From: Henriciella algicola
GTDB lineage: Bacteria > Pseudomonadota > Alphaproteobacteria > Caulobacterales > Hyphomonadaceae
DNA length: 64,000 nucleotides
Assembly (NCBI RefSeq): GCF_003576245.1
Contig: NZ_QWGA01000003.1
Location: 558,001-622,000 of the forward strand
Reading direction: 5' to 3'
In this document: piece by piece, positions 47,760-56,841 of the stretch
Numbering within the stretch: position 1 is the first letter of the stretch
Layout of the letters: every line of letters starts with the position of its first letter
Program-made: the position numbers and the translations under genes
The notes under the pieces: model-generated
What the model was told of the DNA's origin: nothing
What the model saw: the letters and a program-made list of their open reading frames with translations, nothing else
The model's database searches: none

Positions 47760-49607
47760 CTAGTAACGCAGCCGGATGCCAACCGAACCGGACAGGCCCG
47801 GCGTGCCATAGCCGAGAATCTGCTGGTAATCCTCGTCAAACAGGTTTTCGACGCGGCCATAGAGCTCAACACTCTCATTGAGTGCGTAGCGGCCGGTCAG
47901 GTCCACACGGGTCCAGCCATCGAGCGTCGTACCATTGGTATTGGCTTCATCACCATTGTAGCGGACAAGGACAGCACCGGAGAATGGGCCATCCGGATCA
48001 AAGGCAAGTGTTACATTGCCAGACTGCTCTGGCAGCCGGCTCAGCTCATTGCCATTGCCGTCCTCGGCGTCGATCACGGTATAATTGCCGCTCACGCTCA
48101 GCCAGTCTGTCAGAACATAGGCACCAAAGAGTTCGACACCCTTGCTCTCGACTTTTGCGATATTGTCGTATCCGGCCGTGAAGGAGAAATCGATCAGGTT
48201 CTCTGTGTCCTGGCCGAAATAGGTGATGCCGGCTTCCGCCCGTCCATCGGCCGAACGCCATTCAATTCCGATATCGAATGCTTCCGATGTCTCAGGCTTG
48301 AGGTTCGCATTCGGCTCGGTAAGGCCGCAGAAGGTACAAATATAAGTTGACTGGAATATGCTTGGCGCCTTGAAGCCCTGCCCCCAGCTTGACCGGACAG
48401 TGACCTGATCCGTCGGGTTCCAGGCCGCAGCCAGACGCGCCGTCGTCTCGGAGCCGAAGCGGCTATCATCATCATTGCGGATGCCAGCAGTCAGCGTCAG
48501 CGATTGGACAGGCTTTAATTCGTAGAGGGCGAACAGACTGTCGGTATCGGCGTCTTCGCCATTAGCCGTAGTTTCCTCACGCTCAGCACCAAACGACACG
48601 GTGTTCATGTCGTTGATCTCGAACGTCCCCTGGTACCGGAATATCGACCGGTCGCCTTCAGCAAAATAGCTCTGGGCGCCGTTGGTAAAATTCTCGCGCG
48701 TGATATCGGAATAACCAACGAGGAAGAGGTTTTCCAGGCGGTCGTCGAACAGCGGCAGCTGGAGCGAGAGGTTGCCCGCCAGTGTCTCGTTCTGGGTAAC
48801 TTCGTCGCCATCCGCGACATTGCCCTGAGCACCCCCCGAATAGCTGTCATATTCGGATTCAGCGTCAGTGTAGAGGACAGTGGCTTCCAGGCGCGCATTG
48901 CTTGGCAGGTTCAGGCCACCCTTCGCGGACAGGGTGGTCGACTCATAACCATCGTCTTCGGTATTGCCGTTGTCTTCGTCGGCTTTGGAGATGCCGTCTG
49001 TCGAAATGCCAGACGCCGAAAGTCGGAAGTCGCCAGTTTCGTTTGCGCCTTCGACCGAAGCGCCGCCGCGCAACGTATTAAACGAACCGTATCCGGCAAA
49101 GGCGTTGCCGCCAAACCCAGGCTCTGGCTCTTTTGTGGTGATCGACACCACACCGCCAATGGCGTCGGAGCCCCACAGGGTCGATTGCGGGCCCTTGAGA
49201 ACTTCGATCCGCTCAATGCTGGCGGTGTCGAGAAAGGCAAAGTTGAAGCTGCCGTCGGTGGCGGACGGGTCGCCAACAGGGACACCGTCGATCAGGACGA
49301 GAGTCTGGCCAGAGGAAGCCCCACGGATGCGGACACTGGCAGAGCCGCCAAAGCTACCATTCTGATTAATCGTGACGCCTGGTGCCGTCGCGATCGCGTC
49401 AATTGCGAAATCGAGGTCTAGCTTCTCAAGATCCTCTTCCGAAATGATGCTGACGCTCGAGCCAATCTCGGTCGCGGTCTGATCGAGCCGCGAGCCTTCC
49501 ACGATAACCGGCCCCAGCCGGCTTTCCTCTGTCTGTTCGGTTTGCGCGAAAGCAGGCATGGCAATGCTTATGGCAGCCGCGCCGAGAAGTGCCGTTTTGT
49601 ACGACAT
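47760..49607 (-). CDS. btuB: TonB-dependent cobalamin receptor (BtuB-like)
   Basis: 615 residues: signal peptide ending AFA, a TonB box region (GPVIVEGSR), plug with SVSIISEEDLEKLD and GGSASVRIRGASSGQTLVLIDGVPVGDPS, then a barrel ending GLSGSVGIRLRY with an aromatic last residue. BtuB-type plug text and the cobalamin riboswitch upstream make B12 the substrate. GAGGGGAATTCCC precedes the ATG at 49607. Confidence 0.94.
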   Translation of the reverse strand: MSYKTALLGAAAISIAMPAFAQTEQTEESRLGPVIVEGSRLDQTATEIGSSVSIISEEDLEKLDLDFAIDAIATAPGVTINQNGSFGGSASVRIRGASSGQTLVLIDGVPVGDPSATDGSFNFAFLDTASIERIEVLKGPQSTLWGSDAIGGVVSITTKEPEPGFGGNAFAGYGSFNTLRGGASVEGANETGDFRLSASGISTDGISKADEDNGNTEDDGYESTTLSAKGGLNLPSNARLEATVLYTDAESEYDSYSGGAQGNVADGDEVTQNETLAGNLSLQLPLFDDRLENLFLVGYSDITRENFTNGAQSYFAEGDRSIFRYQGTFEINDMNTVSFGAEREETTANGEDADTDSLFALYELKPVQSLTLTAGIRNDDDSRFGSETTARLAAAWNPTDQVTVRSSWGQGFKAPSIFQSTYICTFCGLTEPNANLKPETSEAFDIGIEWRSADGRAEAGITYFGQDTENLIDFSFTAGYDNIAKVESKGVELFGAYVLTDWLSVSGNYTVIDAEDGNGNELSRLPEQSGNVTLAFDPDGPFSGAVLVRYNGDEANTNGTTLDGWTRVDLTGRYALNESVELYGRVENLFDEDYQQILGYGTPGLSGSVGIRLRY

Positions 49608-49792
49608 GGGAATTCCCCTCTTCGCACCCCGCCGCCCGTTAAGACAGGTGCTATTTATAACGACAAAATCTGGCCCATGACCCAATGGTTCATGCGGGCG
49701 GCCAGCCGGTTTCTTTTCAGGATGTCGTTACAAAAGGAGAGGCATCAGCCTTCCCGCCCGCTGAGAACTTTTCCCGGCCTCCGGACGAACGA

Positions 49793-49965
49793 CGCGATGG
49801 CAGGTCTCCTGGCTCGCCGATCATCGCCTTTGGCCGCCTTCCCAGGTCAAGTGTCCCAGTGGCTTGGTTGGCCATCAGCTCCCGGCTGACAGTTGCGGGT
49901 ACAGCACCGGATTTACACCGGCTTCCCTCTTAGCCCCCTGTTAGGGGAGCACCATCTGAGCGCTC
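49793..49965 (-). promoter_or_regulatory. Cobalamin riboswitch
   Basis: On the minus strand, 190 bases before btuB, the leader shows the conserved cobalamin aptamer: GATGGTGCTCC, GGGAAGCCGGTG, AATCCGGTGCTGTACCCGC, AACTGTCAGCC, GCCACTG, TGGGAAGGC and the B12 box GAGCCAGGAGACCTGCC. B12 binding should shut off btuB and the downstream uptake and assembly genes. The region 49608-49792 between it and btuB holds the expression platform. Confidence 0.96.
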
Positions 49966-50028
49966 TGATGTTGCAAGTGCGAACGCCTGTCAATAGGCTT
50001 GTTATCGCTTCTGACGCGGCGGCAACGC

Positions 50029-50631
50029 CTAGAAGTCGATGCCGCGCTGTGCCTTGATGCCGGCTTTGAACGGGTGCTTCACTTCGGTCATTTCGCTGAC
50101 GAGATCAGCGTACTCGCAGAGTTCTGGTTTTGCGTCTCGGCCCGTCAGAATGACACTCGTGCGTGTCGAACGGCCCTTAAGGGTCTCGATAACCGCAGCG
50201 ACATCGAGATAGTCATAGCGCAGCGCGATATTGATTTCGTCGAGTACGATGAGGTCATAAGCGCCGCTTTGCATCATGTCAGCGGCGCGTGCGAATGCCG
50301 CTTCGGCGGCCGCGATATCGCGATCCTTGTCTTGCGTATCCCAAGTGAAGCCTTCACCCATAGTGTGCCAGTCAACCTGGTCCTTGAAGCTCATGAAGAA
50401 CTGTTTCTCGCCGGTAATCCATTTGCCTTTGATGAACTGGACAACACCGACTGTCTGCTTCCAGCCAAGAGCCCGGATGATCACCCCGAAGGCTGAGCTG
50501 GATTTGCCTTTGCCATTACCGGTGTGAACCAGCACGAGGCCTCGGCCCGGATCTCGGGCCTCGGAGGTTTTCTTTTGCTGCTCGGCCTGGAGCGCCTTCA
50601 TCCTGTCGCTATGAGTCTGCTCGGTAGTCAT
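50029..50631 (-). CDS. cobO: Cob(I)yrinic acid a,c-diamide adenosyltransferase
   Basis: 200 residues of the CobA/CobO/BtuR family. P-loop HTGNGKGKSSSAFG (about 42-55) binds ATP; RALGWKQTVGVVQFIKG, MGEGFTWDTQDKDRD and LDEINIALRYDYLD are diagnostic. It adds the 5'-deoxyadenosyl group to corrinoids. AAAGGAC precedes the ATG at 50631. It follows the phosphatase gene by 11 bases. Confidence 0.95.
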   Translation of the reverse strand: MTTEQTHSDRMKALQAEQQKKTSEARDPGRGLVLVHTGNGKGKSSSAFGVIIRALGWKQTVGVVQFIKGKWITGEKQFFMSFKDQVDWHTMGEGFTWDTQDKDRDIAAAEAAFARAADMMQSGAYDLIVLDEINIALRYDYLDVAAVIETLKGRSTRTSVILTGRDAKPELCEYADLVSEMTEVKHPFKAGIKAQRGIDF

Positions 50632-50642
50632 GAGATGTCCTT

Positions 50643-51161
50643 TCAGTCGATCAGCGTAACAAAGGCGCCGAAGTCTATGCCGACGGCGTGGCTTTCGGCG
50701 GTCTCGTTGGCGGCGAGGGCTGCCTTGATGACGCCAGCATGCGTGACAATCAAGGTATGCCCGTCGGTGGTGCGATAATCGCGCAGCGCGTCCAGCACGC
50801 GGGCCCGCAACATGGCGACGCTCTCTCCGCCGTGTGGGCAAGAATGCAGAAAGTCCTCCGCCCAGGCATCGATTTCGACGCGCGGGATATCACTCCATGG
50901 CTGGCCTTCCCAACGACCGAAATCCATTTCACGCACGCGGATTTCTTCACTGACCGTCCGGTTTGTGTGCGCGGCAATGTAATCGGCCAGCCGCCGGCAG
51001 CGCGATAGCGGGCTGGTCACGATACGGTCGAAGTCGGGAAGCTCCTCAAGGATCGCACCGGCCTCTCGATCGAAACTTTCTGCCAGCTCGATATCGCTTA
51101 CGCCGTAGCAGATGCCTGGCGCCACATTGAGGCGGGTATGGCGCAGCAGCGTCACAGCCAT
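50643..51161 (-). CDS. cobC: Histidine phosphatase, probable alpha-ribazole phosphatase
   Basis: 172 residues of the phosphoglycerate-mutase-like fold: catalytic LLRHTRLN at the start (Arg-His, about 6-7), the second catalytic His in TLIVTHAGVIKA, and REMDFGRWEGQPWSDI in between. In this operon it should remove the 5' phosphate of alpha-ribazole phosphate or adenosylcobalamin phosphate. Its start overlaps the end of cobS by 10 bases. Confidence 0.92.
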   Translation of the reverse strand: MAVTLLRHTRLNVAPGICYGVSDIELAESFDREAGAILEELPDFDRIVTSPLSRCRRLADYIAAHTNRTVSEEIRVREMDFGRWEGQPWSDIPRVEIDAWAEDFLHSCPHGGESVAMLRARVLDALRDYRTTDGHTLIVTHAGVIKAALAANETAESHAVGIDFGAFVTLID

Positions 51162-51910
51162 ACGAGGAGACCAAGATAGAAACCGGTTTCGCTGACCTGC
51201 TGGACCGCGCCCAGCGTGTCACCCGTGTAACCGCCGAGCTTGGGCTCGAAGACCAGCCTCATGAGGACATGACCAGACATCAATCCTGCGAGACCGCAAA
51301 GCATCGCTGGGAAGGGTTGCAGCAGTGGCCAGAGGGAAATGACCAGCGCACCTGTCAGACAGGCAACGGAGAGTCCGGCAAGCGACAGGCCCGTCGCTAC
51401 TGGCTTGCCCGTGCCTTCGTCGCGCACGTACCGGCTGGTCGCGATCACCAGTACAGCTGAAAGCCGCGACAAAGCTTGGCCGACGATAAGCACAATGGCT
51501 ATCATACCAACGGACATGGCCGCCAAGGCCGCCGTCTTCAGCAACAGGATGACCACCAGCGCCGCCGTGCCATAAGTGCCAATCCGGCTATCTTTCATGA
51601 TCGCGAGCGATTTCTCGCGGGTCAGCCCACCACCGATGCCATCAAACGTGTCAGCAAGGCCATCTTCGTGAAACGCGCCTGTCAGCAGAATTCCCGCGCC
51701 GAGCGCCAAAAGGACGCTAACGAAGACGGGAAGGCCAAGTGAAGCTAACCAGAAGACCCCGGAGCACACAGCGCCAACCAATGCCCCGACCAAGGGATAA
51801 TATGCAGGCGTGCCCGCCATTCGCTCAGGCGTGTAACCCGGCTCGACCGGCAGGGGAATACGCGTCAGGAACTGGATAGCAAGGGCAAGTTTGGCAAATT
51901 CGTGCTTCAT
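51152..51910 (-). CDS. cobS: Adenosylcobinamide-GDP ribazoletransferase (cobalamin synthase)
   Basis: 252 residues, multi-helix membrane protein. Motifs: FLTRIPLP near the N-terminus, ILLTGAFHEDGLADTFDGIGGGLTREKSLAIMKDSRIGTYG with the metal-binding Asp residues (about 75-115), and LGGYTGDTLGAVQQ. It joins alpha-ribazole to adenosylcobinamide-GDP. Start overlaps the cobT stop by 4 bases. Confidence 0.95.
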   Translation of the reverse strand: MKHEFAKLALAIQFLTRIPLPVEPGYTPERMAGTPAYYPLVGALVGAVCSGVFWLASLGLPVFVSVLLALGAGILLTGAFHEDGLADTFDGIGGGLTREKSLAIMKDSRIGTYGTAALVVILLLKTAALAAMSVGMIAIVLIVGQALSRLSAVLVIATSRYVRDEGTGKPVATGLSLAGLSVACLTGALVISLWPLLQPFPAMLCGLAGLMSGHVLMRLVFEPKLGGYTGDTLGAVQQVSETGFYLGLLVWL

Positions 51911-52920
51911 GCCGGGCCGCTGACGCCCGCGCTGTCGAAGCTCGCCATTTCACGCAACATCGCTGCCGCCGCTTTCACCAGCGGCCAGGCGAGCAGAGCG
52001 CCGGTGCCTTCGCCCAACCGCATATCGAGATCGAGCAGCGGATCGGCTCCCAGTGCATAGAGAACTCTTGAATGTCCGGCTTCGGCGGAGCGGTGGGCAT
52101 AGATGAAGCTGCGCTCGCAGTCTGGTGCAATGTGGCGCGCGCATAGCGCTGCAGCGGTTGCAATGAAGCCATCCACGATAACGATCTTTCCGGTTTCGGC
52201 CGCCCCGATCATGGCGCCGGTCATGGTGACAATCTCGAAGCCTCCATATTCCATCAGCGCCGCGGCCGCCGAAAGTTTGTCTGGCGTACGCTCCGCCGCG
52301 TCCTCCAGCAGCGCCTTTTTCTTCCGCAAGCCTTCCCCGTCCAGACCTGTGCCCCGCCCAACAAGCGCTTCGACCGGAAGTCCCAGAATCTTTGCAGCAA
52401 CAAGACTTGCCGACGACGTGTTCCCGATACCCATTTCGCCGAAACACGCAGCGTGGTGATCACCGGCGCCGCCAATTGCGTGGCCGTTGGCCAGCGCCTG
52501 GTCCCGTTCGGCGGCTGTCATTGCGGGCCCGGCTATCGCATTAGCCGTCCCCGCGTCTATCCGGCGCGACACGAGGGCGGGGTTCGCCATAAGCTCGCCC
52601 GCCACACCGCAATCGACCACCTGCACGTCGACATCCAGCGTGCGCGCGAACACATTTGCTGCACCCCCGCCGGCCAAAAAGTTAGCCACCATCTGCCGCG
52701 TAACGTCCTGCGGGAAGGCAGACACGCCGGCCACCGCCATCCCGTGATCGGCCGCGAAAATCGAGAGCTGGCAACGTGACATAACAGGCTGCAGCGAGTT
52801 CTGGACCGTAGCGATACGGGCGGCCAGCTTCTCCATGCGTCCAAGCGATCCGACGGGCTTCGTCTTGGTATCAATGGCGCGTTGCAGAGATGTCTGAAAG
52901 TCTTCATTGGGCATGGTCAT
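51907..52920 (-). CDS. cobT: Nicotinate-nucleotide-dimethylbenzimidazole phosphoribosyltransferase
   Basis: 337 residues, the CobT length. FAADHGMAVAGVSAFPQDVTRQMV, FGEMGIGNTSSASLV and the C-terminal MRLGEGTGALLAWPL with the catalytic Glu are all present. It makes alpha-ribazole phosphate from dimethylbenzimidazole. ATGs at 52920 and 52914 are both possible. It heads the cobT-cobS-cobC-cobO operon; no riboswitch is seen upstream (52921-53142). Confidence 0.95.
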   Translation of the reverse strand: MTMPNEDFQTSLQRAIDTKTKPVGSLGRMEKLAARIATVQNSLQPVMSRCQLSIFAADHGMAVAGVSAFPQDVTRQMVANFLAGGGAANVFARTLDVDVQVVDCGVAGELMANPALVSRRIDAGTANAIAGPAMTAAERDQALANGHAIGGAGDHHAACFGEMGIGNTSSASLVAAKILGLPVEALVGRGTGLDGEGLRKKKALLEDAAERTPDKLSAAAALMEYGGFEIVTMTGAMIGAAETGKIVIVDGFIATAAALCARHIAPDCERSFIYAHRSAEAGHSRVLYALGADPLLDLDMRLGEGTGALLAWPLVKAAAAMLREMASFDSAGVSGPA

Positions 52921-53116
52921 GCCGCCGCTCTATCGTCCCGATGGGGGCAGAGCCAGAAAGTTTTTTTTCGTGAGGTCCCGTCCGCCGATTGGCCACTGTA
53001 GCAACGCAACTCGATCATCACTCGCCAGCATGTCCAGAAACATTACAGATCACGCTGACCTCCAGATGCGTTTTCACCCTCTGGGGTGAGGCGAAGAGAA
53101 GTAGGGACCGTCTATT

Positions 53117-53139
53117 CTTCCATCATTTGATGGAGGAAG
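53117..53139 (+). promoter_or_regulatory. Hairpin overlapping a ribosome-binding site
   Basis: CTTCCATCA and TGATGGAGGAAG can pair (one bulged base) with a 2-base loop, placing the GGAGG ribosome site of the following gene inside the stem, 4 bases before its ATG. It could damp translation of that gene; no sensor is evident. Confidence 0.4.
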
Positions 53140-53142
53140 TAG

Positions 53143-54552
53143 ATGATGCCTTTTATCCGCCACTGGAAAGCGGTTGCGTCGGTGGTCGCCCTGCACGGTG
53201 TTGTCGAGCCGACTGCGATGGCCATGGAGCCAGCCAACCTGCCCGACCGCGGCAATCCTGAGTGGGTTGCGCAATGCGGTCAGGAAGGCGGCTACCAGGC
53301 TTGTGAGAACCTTGCCAATCAACACTTGAAGGGACTCGATGGCGTCCCAGTAAGCCGGACCTATACGGGCTACTATCTTCTCAAGGCCTGCCGCTATGGC
53401 AATCTGGAGATGTGCGAGTATGCAACCGGAATGGTTGTCGGCGATGACAACAAACCGGTCGACGAACCTGCCGCGCTCAGCGTTTTCAAAGAGGCGATGG
53501 CCGTACGCTGCATAAATGGTGACCCGGTCACCTGCATTGCAGGCGCGATTACGTTCAATGACGAAGATCACGCCGCCTATGACCCTGATTATGTTGGAAA
53601 TTCTTACGCCATTGGATGTGAACGTGGCTCACCGTCAGCATGTTTCGCTCAAGGCCTGTGGTTCAGTCCGTACAGTCCGCAAGAAGGCGTTCAGGTGGAT
53701 GCTGAGAAGTCTCTGATCGGGTACAGGCGCGCCTGCATCTCAGAGCCCGGTGACGATGCCTATTTTGACGCCGAGGACGTATCGTTCGGATGCTATATGT
53801 CCTACTATTTCCTCCGCGGCGGCGAAGGTGTTCCAGCGGAACCTGAGCAAGCTGAGCACGCGCTCTATCGCTCCTGCGAGATGGGGAATGCGAAGAACTG
53901 CGAGTTTGCTGCCTCAGCATTTCATCACGGCGTCAACAACGTCGAGAAGAACCCCGTTTCGGCCCGGACAATGGCCCAGAAAGGCTGCGAACTAGGCAAT
54001 ATGGGCGCCTGCGCCATTGAAGGTCAGCTTGCCTTTACCGACGAAAACTACGCGAAGAGTTTCGCCGCATATCAACAGGCGTGCGACGCCGAGCCGTCAG
54101 ACGCCAACTGCCCCATGGCTGCCGTCGCGGCCTATCGAGGGTTTGGCGCGGAGAATGCCAAGACGACCGAATATGCGAGAGCTGCTTGCGACACCGGCGA
54201 TGGCTGGGCTTGCTACACCTATGCCAGCAATACGTTCTGGCTGGATGGCGATAATCACAACCGGCACCTCTACGCAAAATCATGCTCACTCGGCTTTGCT
54301 GAAGGGTGTGCTTTTGTTGAGGAGCTTGATGCGCGGGCAGCCCGGAACGCTGAAATCGATCGCCGCAATGAGCAGATGATCGCTGACCTTCAACGCCCTG
54401 TGCAGCCTATTCAGCGGACGCCGACTCTAGGTGAACAGATCGAGGCGCTCGGCAACAGCTTCAAAGACTGGAAGCCCAGCTATTGCAGCAATAGCTCTAT
54501 CACCTCTCGGGATGGTCTTTTCACGACGCGCCCGGAGTGTGCGGACTACTAG
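53143..54552 (+). CDS. Exported Sel1-like repeat protein
   Basis: 469 residues. The N-terminus (about 1-28) is a probable signal peptide. The rest is made of Cys-containing helical repeats of the Sel1/TPR kind, for example ACRYGNLEMCEYATGM, GCERGSPSACFAQGL, SCEMGNAKNCEFAASAF, GCELGNMGACAIEG and SCSLGFAEGCAFVE, each with two cysteines in the pattern xCxxGxxxxC, likely disulfide-bonded as in Helicobacter cysteine-rich proteins. Role unknown; such proteins scaffold other proteins in the periplasm. Confidence 0.87.
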   Translation: MMPFIRHWKAVASVVALHGVVEPTAMAMEPANLPDRGNPEWVAQCGQEGGYQACENLANQHLKGLDGVPVSRTYTGYYLLKACRYGNLEMCEYATGMVVGDDNKPVDEPAALSVFKEAMAVRCINGDPVTCIAGAITFNDEDHAAYDPDYVGNSYAIGCERGSPSACFAQGLWFSPYSPQEGVQVDAEKSLIGYRRACISEPGDDAYFDAEDVSFGCYMSYYFLRGGEGVPAEPEQAEHALYRSCEMGNAKNCEFAASAFHHGVNNVEKNPVSARTMAQKGCELGNMGACAIEGQLAFTDENYAKSFAAYQQACDAEPSDANCPMAAVAAYRGFGAENAKTTEYARAACDTGDGWACYTYASNTFWLDGDNHNRHLYAKSCSLGFAEGCAFVEELDARAARNAEIDRRNEQMIADLQRPVQPIQRTPTLGEQIEALGNSFKDWKPSYCSNSSITSRDGLFTTRPECADY

Positions 54553-54663
54553 AACGCCACTCGATCACGCCGCGCCAAGACCAGTCCTGCCCTGGGGCAG
54601 GGCTGGCTGTTCGCTCAGGCAATGGAGGCCGACTGAGCAAGCCCCACAACAGAAAAGAAAAGT

Positions 54664-56358
54664 TCAAGGTGCGTGAAGACGCAACAGTTCGGCCACGATG
54701 GTATCTGGGTGCGTGTACAGCAACGTGTTCCCGGAATTTGCAATCACGGACAGGCTGACCTTCTCCGGATCGCATTTATCAAGCCGCGTCTGGACCCAGG
54801 CCGGATCGAGGATCTTCGCATCCTCGCCGAGCAACCAGGCCTGAGCGCCGCGATAGGCTTCGAAGTCCTGTTCCCAATCCGCCATCGCGGCATTGCCATC
54901 CCGGACCCAGATCTCGGCTGACTGCTCGGTGACGTGAAAAATGCCCTCAGCGGCGAGGCGAGAGATTTCAGCATTCTCAAGTGCAGCCATGTCAGGCGCC
55001 GAATTGCCGTAAAGCTCGCGCAGGAAGGCGTCGATACCCCGCACGCGGTAAGTTGCGAGGCCAAGTCGGGTCAGCATCTTTAGGAAGCTGGGCGAACGCC
55101 TGTTCGCGGCGGCCATCATTCTAGAACCGCTATCCATATAGCGGAGGCTTGCCTCGTCATGCACTGGAACGCCGCCATCGACGATCAACAGGCCCTCGCA
55201 AGCATCTCCGAGCTCTGTCGCAATACGGAAACCGTGGCTGGAGCCGCCCTGGTGCACAATAACCGGCAATGAGGAGACCTTAAGACGTGCCAGCAGATCA
55301 ACGCAGTCGTTTACGACTGTCTGGTTATACTCTTTCCGCGTCAGACTGGGCTGGGAGTATCCAAAACCTGGCCGTGACGGGCAGATGAGGAAGAGGTCAT
55401 TTTCATTGAGGCGCTGGATGAATGCTTCTGAGAAGAAAGGACCCTGGATAAGACCATGAATGAAGAGCGCCGGACGGGTCCCGCTCCCGACGCGGTACCA
55501 GGCAAGCTCTCGGCCATCGCGATCCTGACAGAACTGGAGCCCGTCTTTCGGGGTTTCCCAGCGTAGCGGCGCCGAGCTCTCGACGGCCGTGTCGGGCATC
55601 TCACGGAGCAGATAGGCGATGCTCGCTGCGATGTGGATGACATCGCTCATCCGCGCGCAACCGCTCTTCCTCAGGATCGACTTCGATTGCGATTTGATCG
55701 TCTCGAGCGAGCGCCCCCTCTCCTCTGCAATGTCACCCGGTGTCTGGTTATGAAGATACCCGGAAAGCACCGAGGTTTCTGTCGATGTCAGGCCGAAAGC
55801 CGCGCCGATCCGGGTCAGGAGACGCTCAGACCAGTCGATGTACGAAACACTGATACGCGCCAGACCGTCAGCATCTGCAGGCCGTTGAATGAGTGCCATA
55901 CATGATCGTGTGTCATCGGCTTCGACCGTTGCCAGAAACACCTGATCGTCGACCTGATTGATGGGCGTCATCGACAGATAGCGGCGGATAAACCTCAGTG
56001 CCTCATGATCCAGCGGCAAGGCATCAAGTGTCATGGGAAACTCGCAATGAAACAGCCGCTCGGCCGCGCCATTACCCTTGACCGAACCTGAGGATGAAAT
56101 GTTGAGGATGGCGTGAAAGCGCGTGGCTGTCGGACCTTCAGCCTGGACCAGCTTCTGGATCAATCTGTCGAGCCGGTTGGTGTGACGGTCCAGCGAGGGA
56201 TCATCGTCCTCAACCATGGCGACATGATCTGCAATGACCGCTCCTGCCTCATCGCCGAAGAGATAGCGTTTGGCTTCGTTCAAAAAGCGGTCAAAAGCTT
56301 CTGGTTCTTCCGGCAACTCGTAAGCTGCATCCAGCACATCATGGAATGATCGATCCAT
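54664..56358 (-). CDS. LuxR-type regulator fused to alpha/beta hydrolase
   Basis: 564 residues in three parts: an N-terminal unknown sensor-like region (about 1-175), a LuxR helix-turn-helix (about 190-250, FGLTSTETSVLSGYLHNQTPGDIAEERGRSLETIKSQSKSIL) and an alpha/beta hydrolase domain (about 285-564). The nucleophile motif GSSHG (Ser about 372) is present after VIVHQG. Near the end, where hydrolases have the catalytic His (GAGH), this protein has SGN (Asn544) before LLYTHPD. The domain may therefore bind a ligand rather than cleave it. Convergent with the Sel1-like gene. Confidence 0.85.
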   Translation of the reverse strand: MDRSFHDVLDAAYELPEEPEAFDRFLNEAKRYLFGDEAGAVIADHVAMVEDDDPSLDRHTNRLDRLIQKLVQAEGPTATRFHAILNISSSGSVKGNGAAERLFHCEFPMTLDALPLDHEALRFIRRYLSMTPINQVDDQVFLATVEADDTRSCMALIQRPADADGLARISVSYIDWSERLLTRIGAAFGLTSTETSVLSGYLHNQTPGDIAEERGRSLETIKSQSKSILRKSGCARMSDVIHIAASIAYLLREMPDTAVESSAPLRWETPKDGLQFCQDRDGRELAWYRVGSGTRPALFIHGLIQGPFFSEAFIQRLNENDLFLICPSRPGFGYSQPSLTRKEYNQTVVNDCVDLLARLKVSSLPVIVHQGGSSHGFRIATELGDACEGLLIVDGGVPVHDEASLRYMDSGSRMMAAANRRSPSFLKMLTRLGLATYRVRGIDAFLRELYGNSAPDMAALENAEISRLAAEGIFHVTEQSAEIWVRDGNAAMADWEQDFEAYRGAQAWLLGEDAKILDPAWVQTRLDKCDPEKVSLSVIANSGNTLLYTHPDTIVAELLRLHAP

Positions 56359-56500
56359 CCGCTATAGATAGATGAATTCACATATCAGTCTAATACAAAT
56401 CGCTCAGCAGTGCTCATATTGGCGCTTCCGGGCCCTTTCCTGGCACTCAGATTGTAAACTGGCTCAAGAGCATGAAAATCCATTGCGATACGAACGAAAA

Positions 56501-56525
56501 CCGCCCGGATGTTCAATCCGGGCGG
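56501..56525 (-). terminator. Rho-independent terminator
   Basis: A perfect 10-bp stem (CCGCCCGGAT / ATCCGGGCGG, 5-base loop) is followed on the minus strand by TTTT (56497-56500). It lies 66 bases after the small gene at 56591 and would end its transcript. The rest of 56359-56590 shows no gene. Confidence 0.75.
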
Positions 56526-56590
56526 CAGCTGGGTGGTGGGGGGATGAGGGGTGGGTAGGCCCAACCCAGCGTGTTTGAAGCGCTAGAGCA

Positions 56591-56731
56591 TTAGAAACGC
56601 GTGGATGCGTATCGGCGCACCCGTCGTTCCCGCCAGAGACGACGTAGGAAGGATGGGCTCTGCGCGAGCAGTGCCGGCGAACCGGCCTTTGCCGAAGCGT
56701 AGGCGGGAGGGGGCGACTGCAGGTTTCTCAT
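56591..56731 (-). CDS. Small basic protein (46 residues)
   Basis: MRNLQSPPPAYASAKAG begins a 46-residue, strongly basic peptide ending SFLRRLWRERRVRRYASTRF. The ATG follows GGAG by 7-8 bases and a terminator follows the gene, so it is a plausible independent transcript. The Arg-rich LRRLWRERRVRR stretch recalls DUF1127 peptides, which in alphaproteobacteria act in RNA or phosphate control, but the usual LxxLDDRxLxDIGL tail is missing. Function unknown. Confidence 0.5.
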   Translation of the reverse strand: MRNLQSPPPAYASAKAGSPALLAQSPSFLRRLWRERRVRRYASTRF

Positions 56732-56841
56732 TTTTTTCTCCGTTTGTAGATCCGCTCCGTGGCGGACGCCCTTGATTTGGGCCAAACTAGTCCATAGCTC
56801 AAAGTGAAATTATCTCTCGACTTCATAGGCAGAGGTTATGC

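Noticed and set aside
47010-48350. Long open frame (446 codons, plus strand)
   Set aside because: Lies opposite btuF and btuB, has no recognisable domain, and is the mirror of codon bias in those genes.
52921-53142. A second cobalamin riboswitch before cobT
   Set aside because: The region lacks the GCCACTG and B12-box motifs found at 49793-49965.
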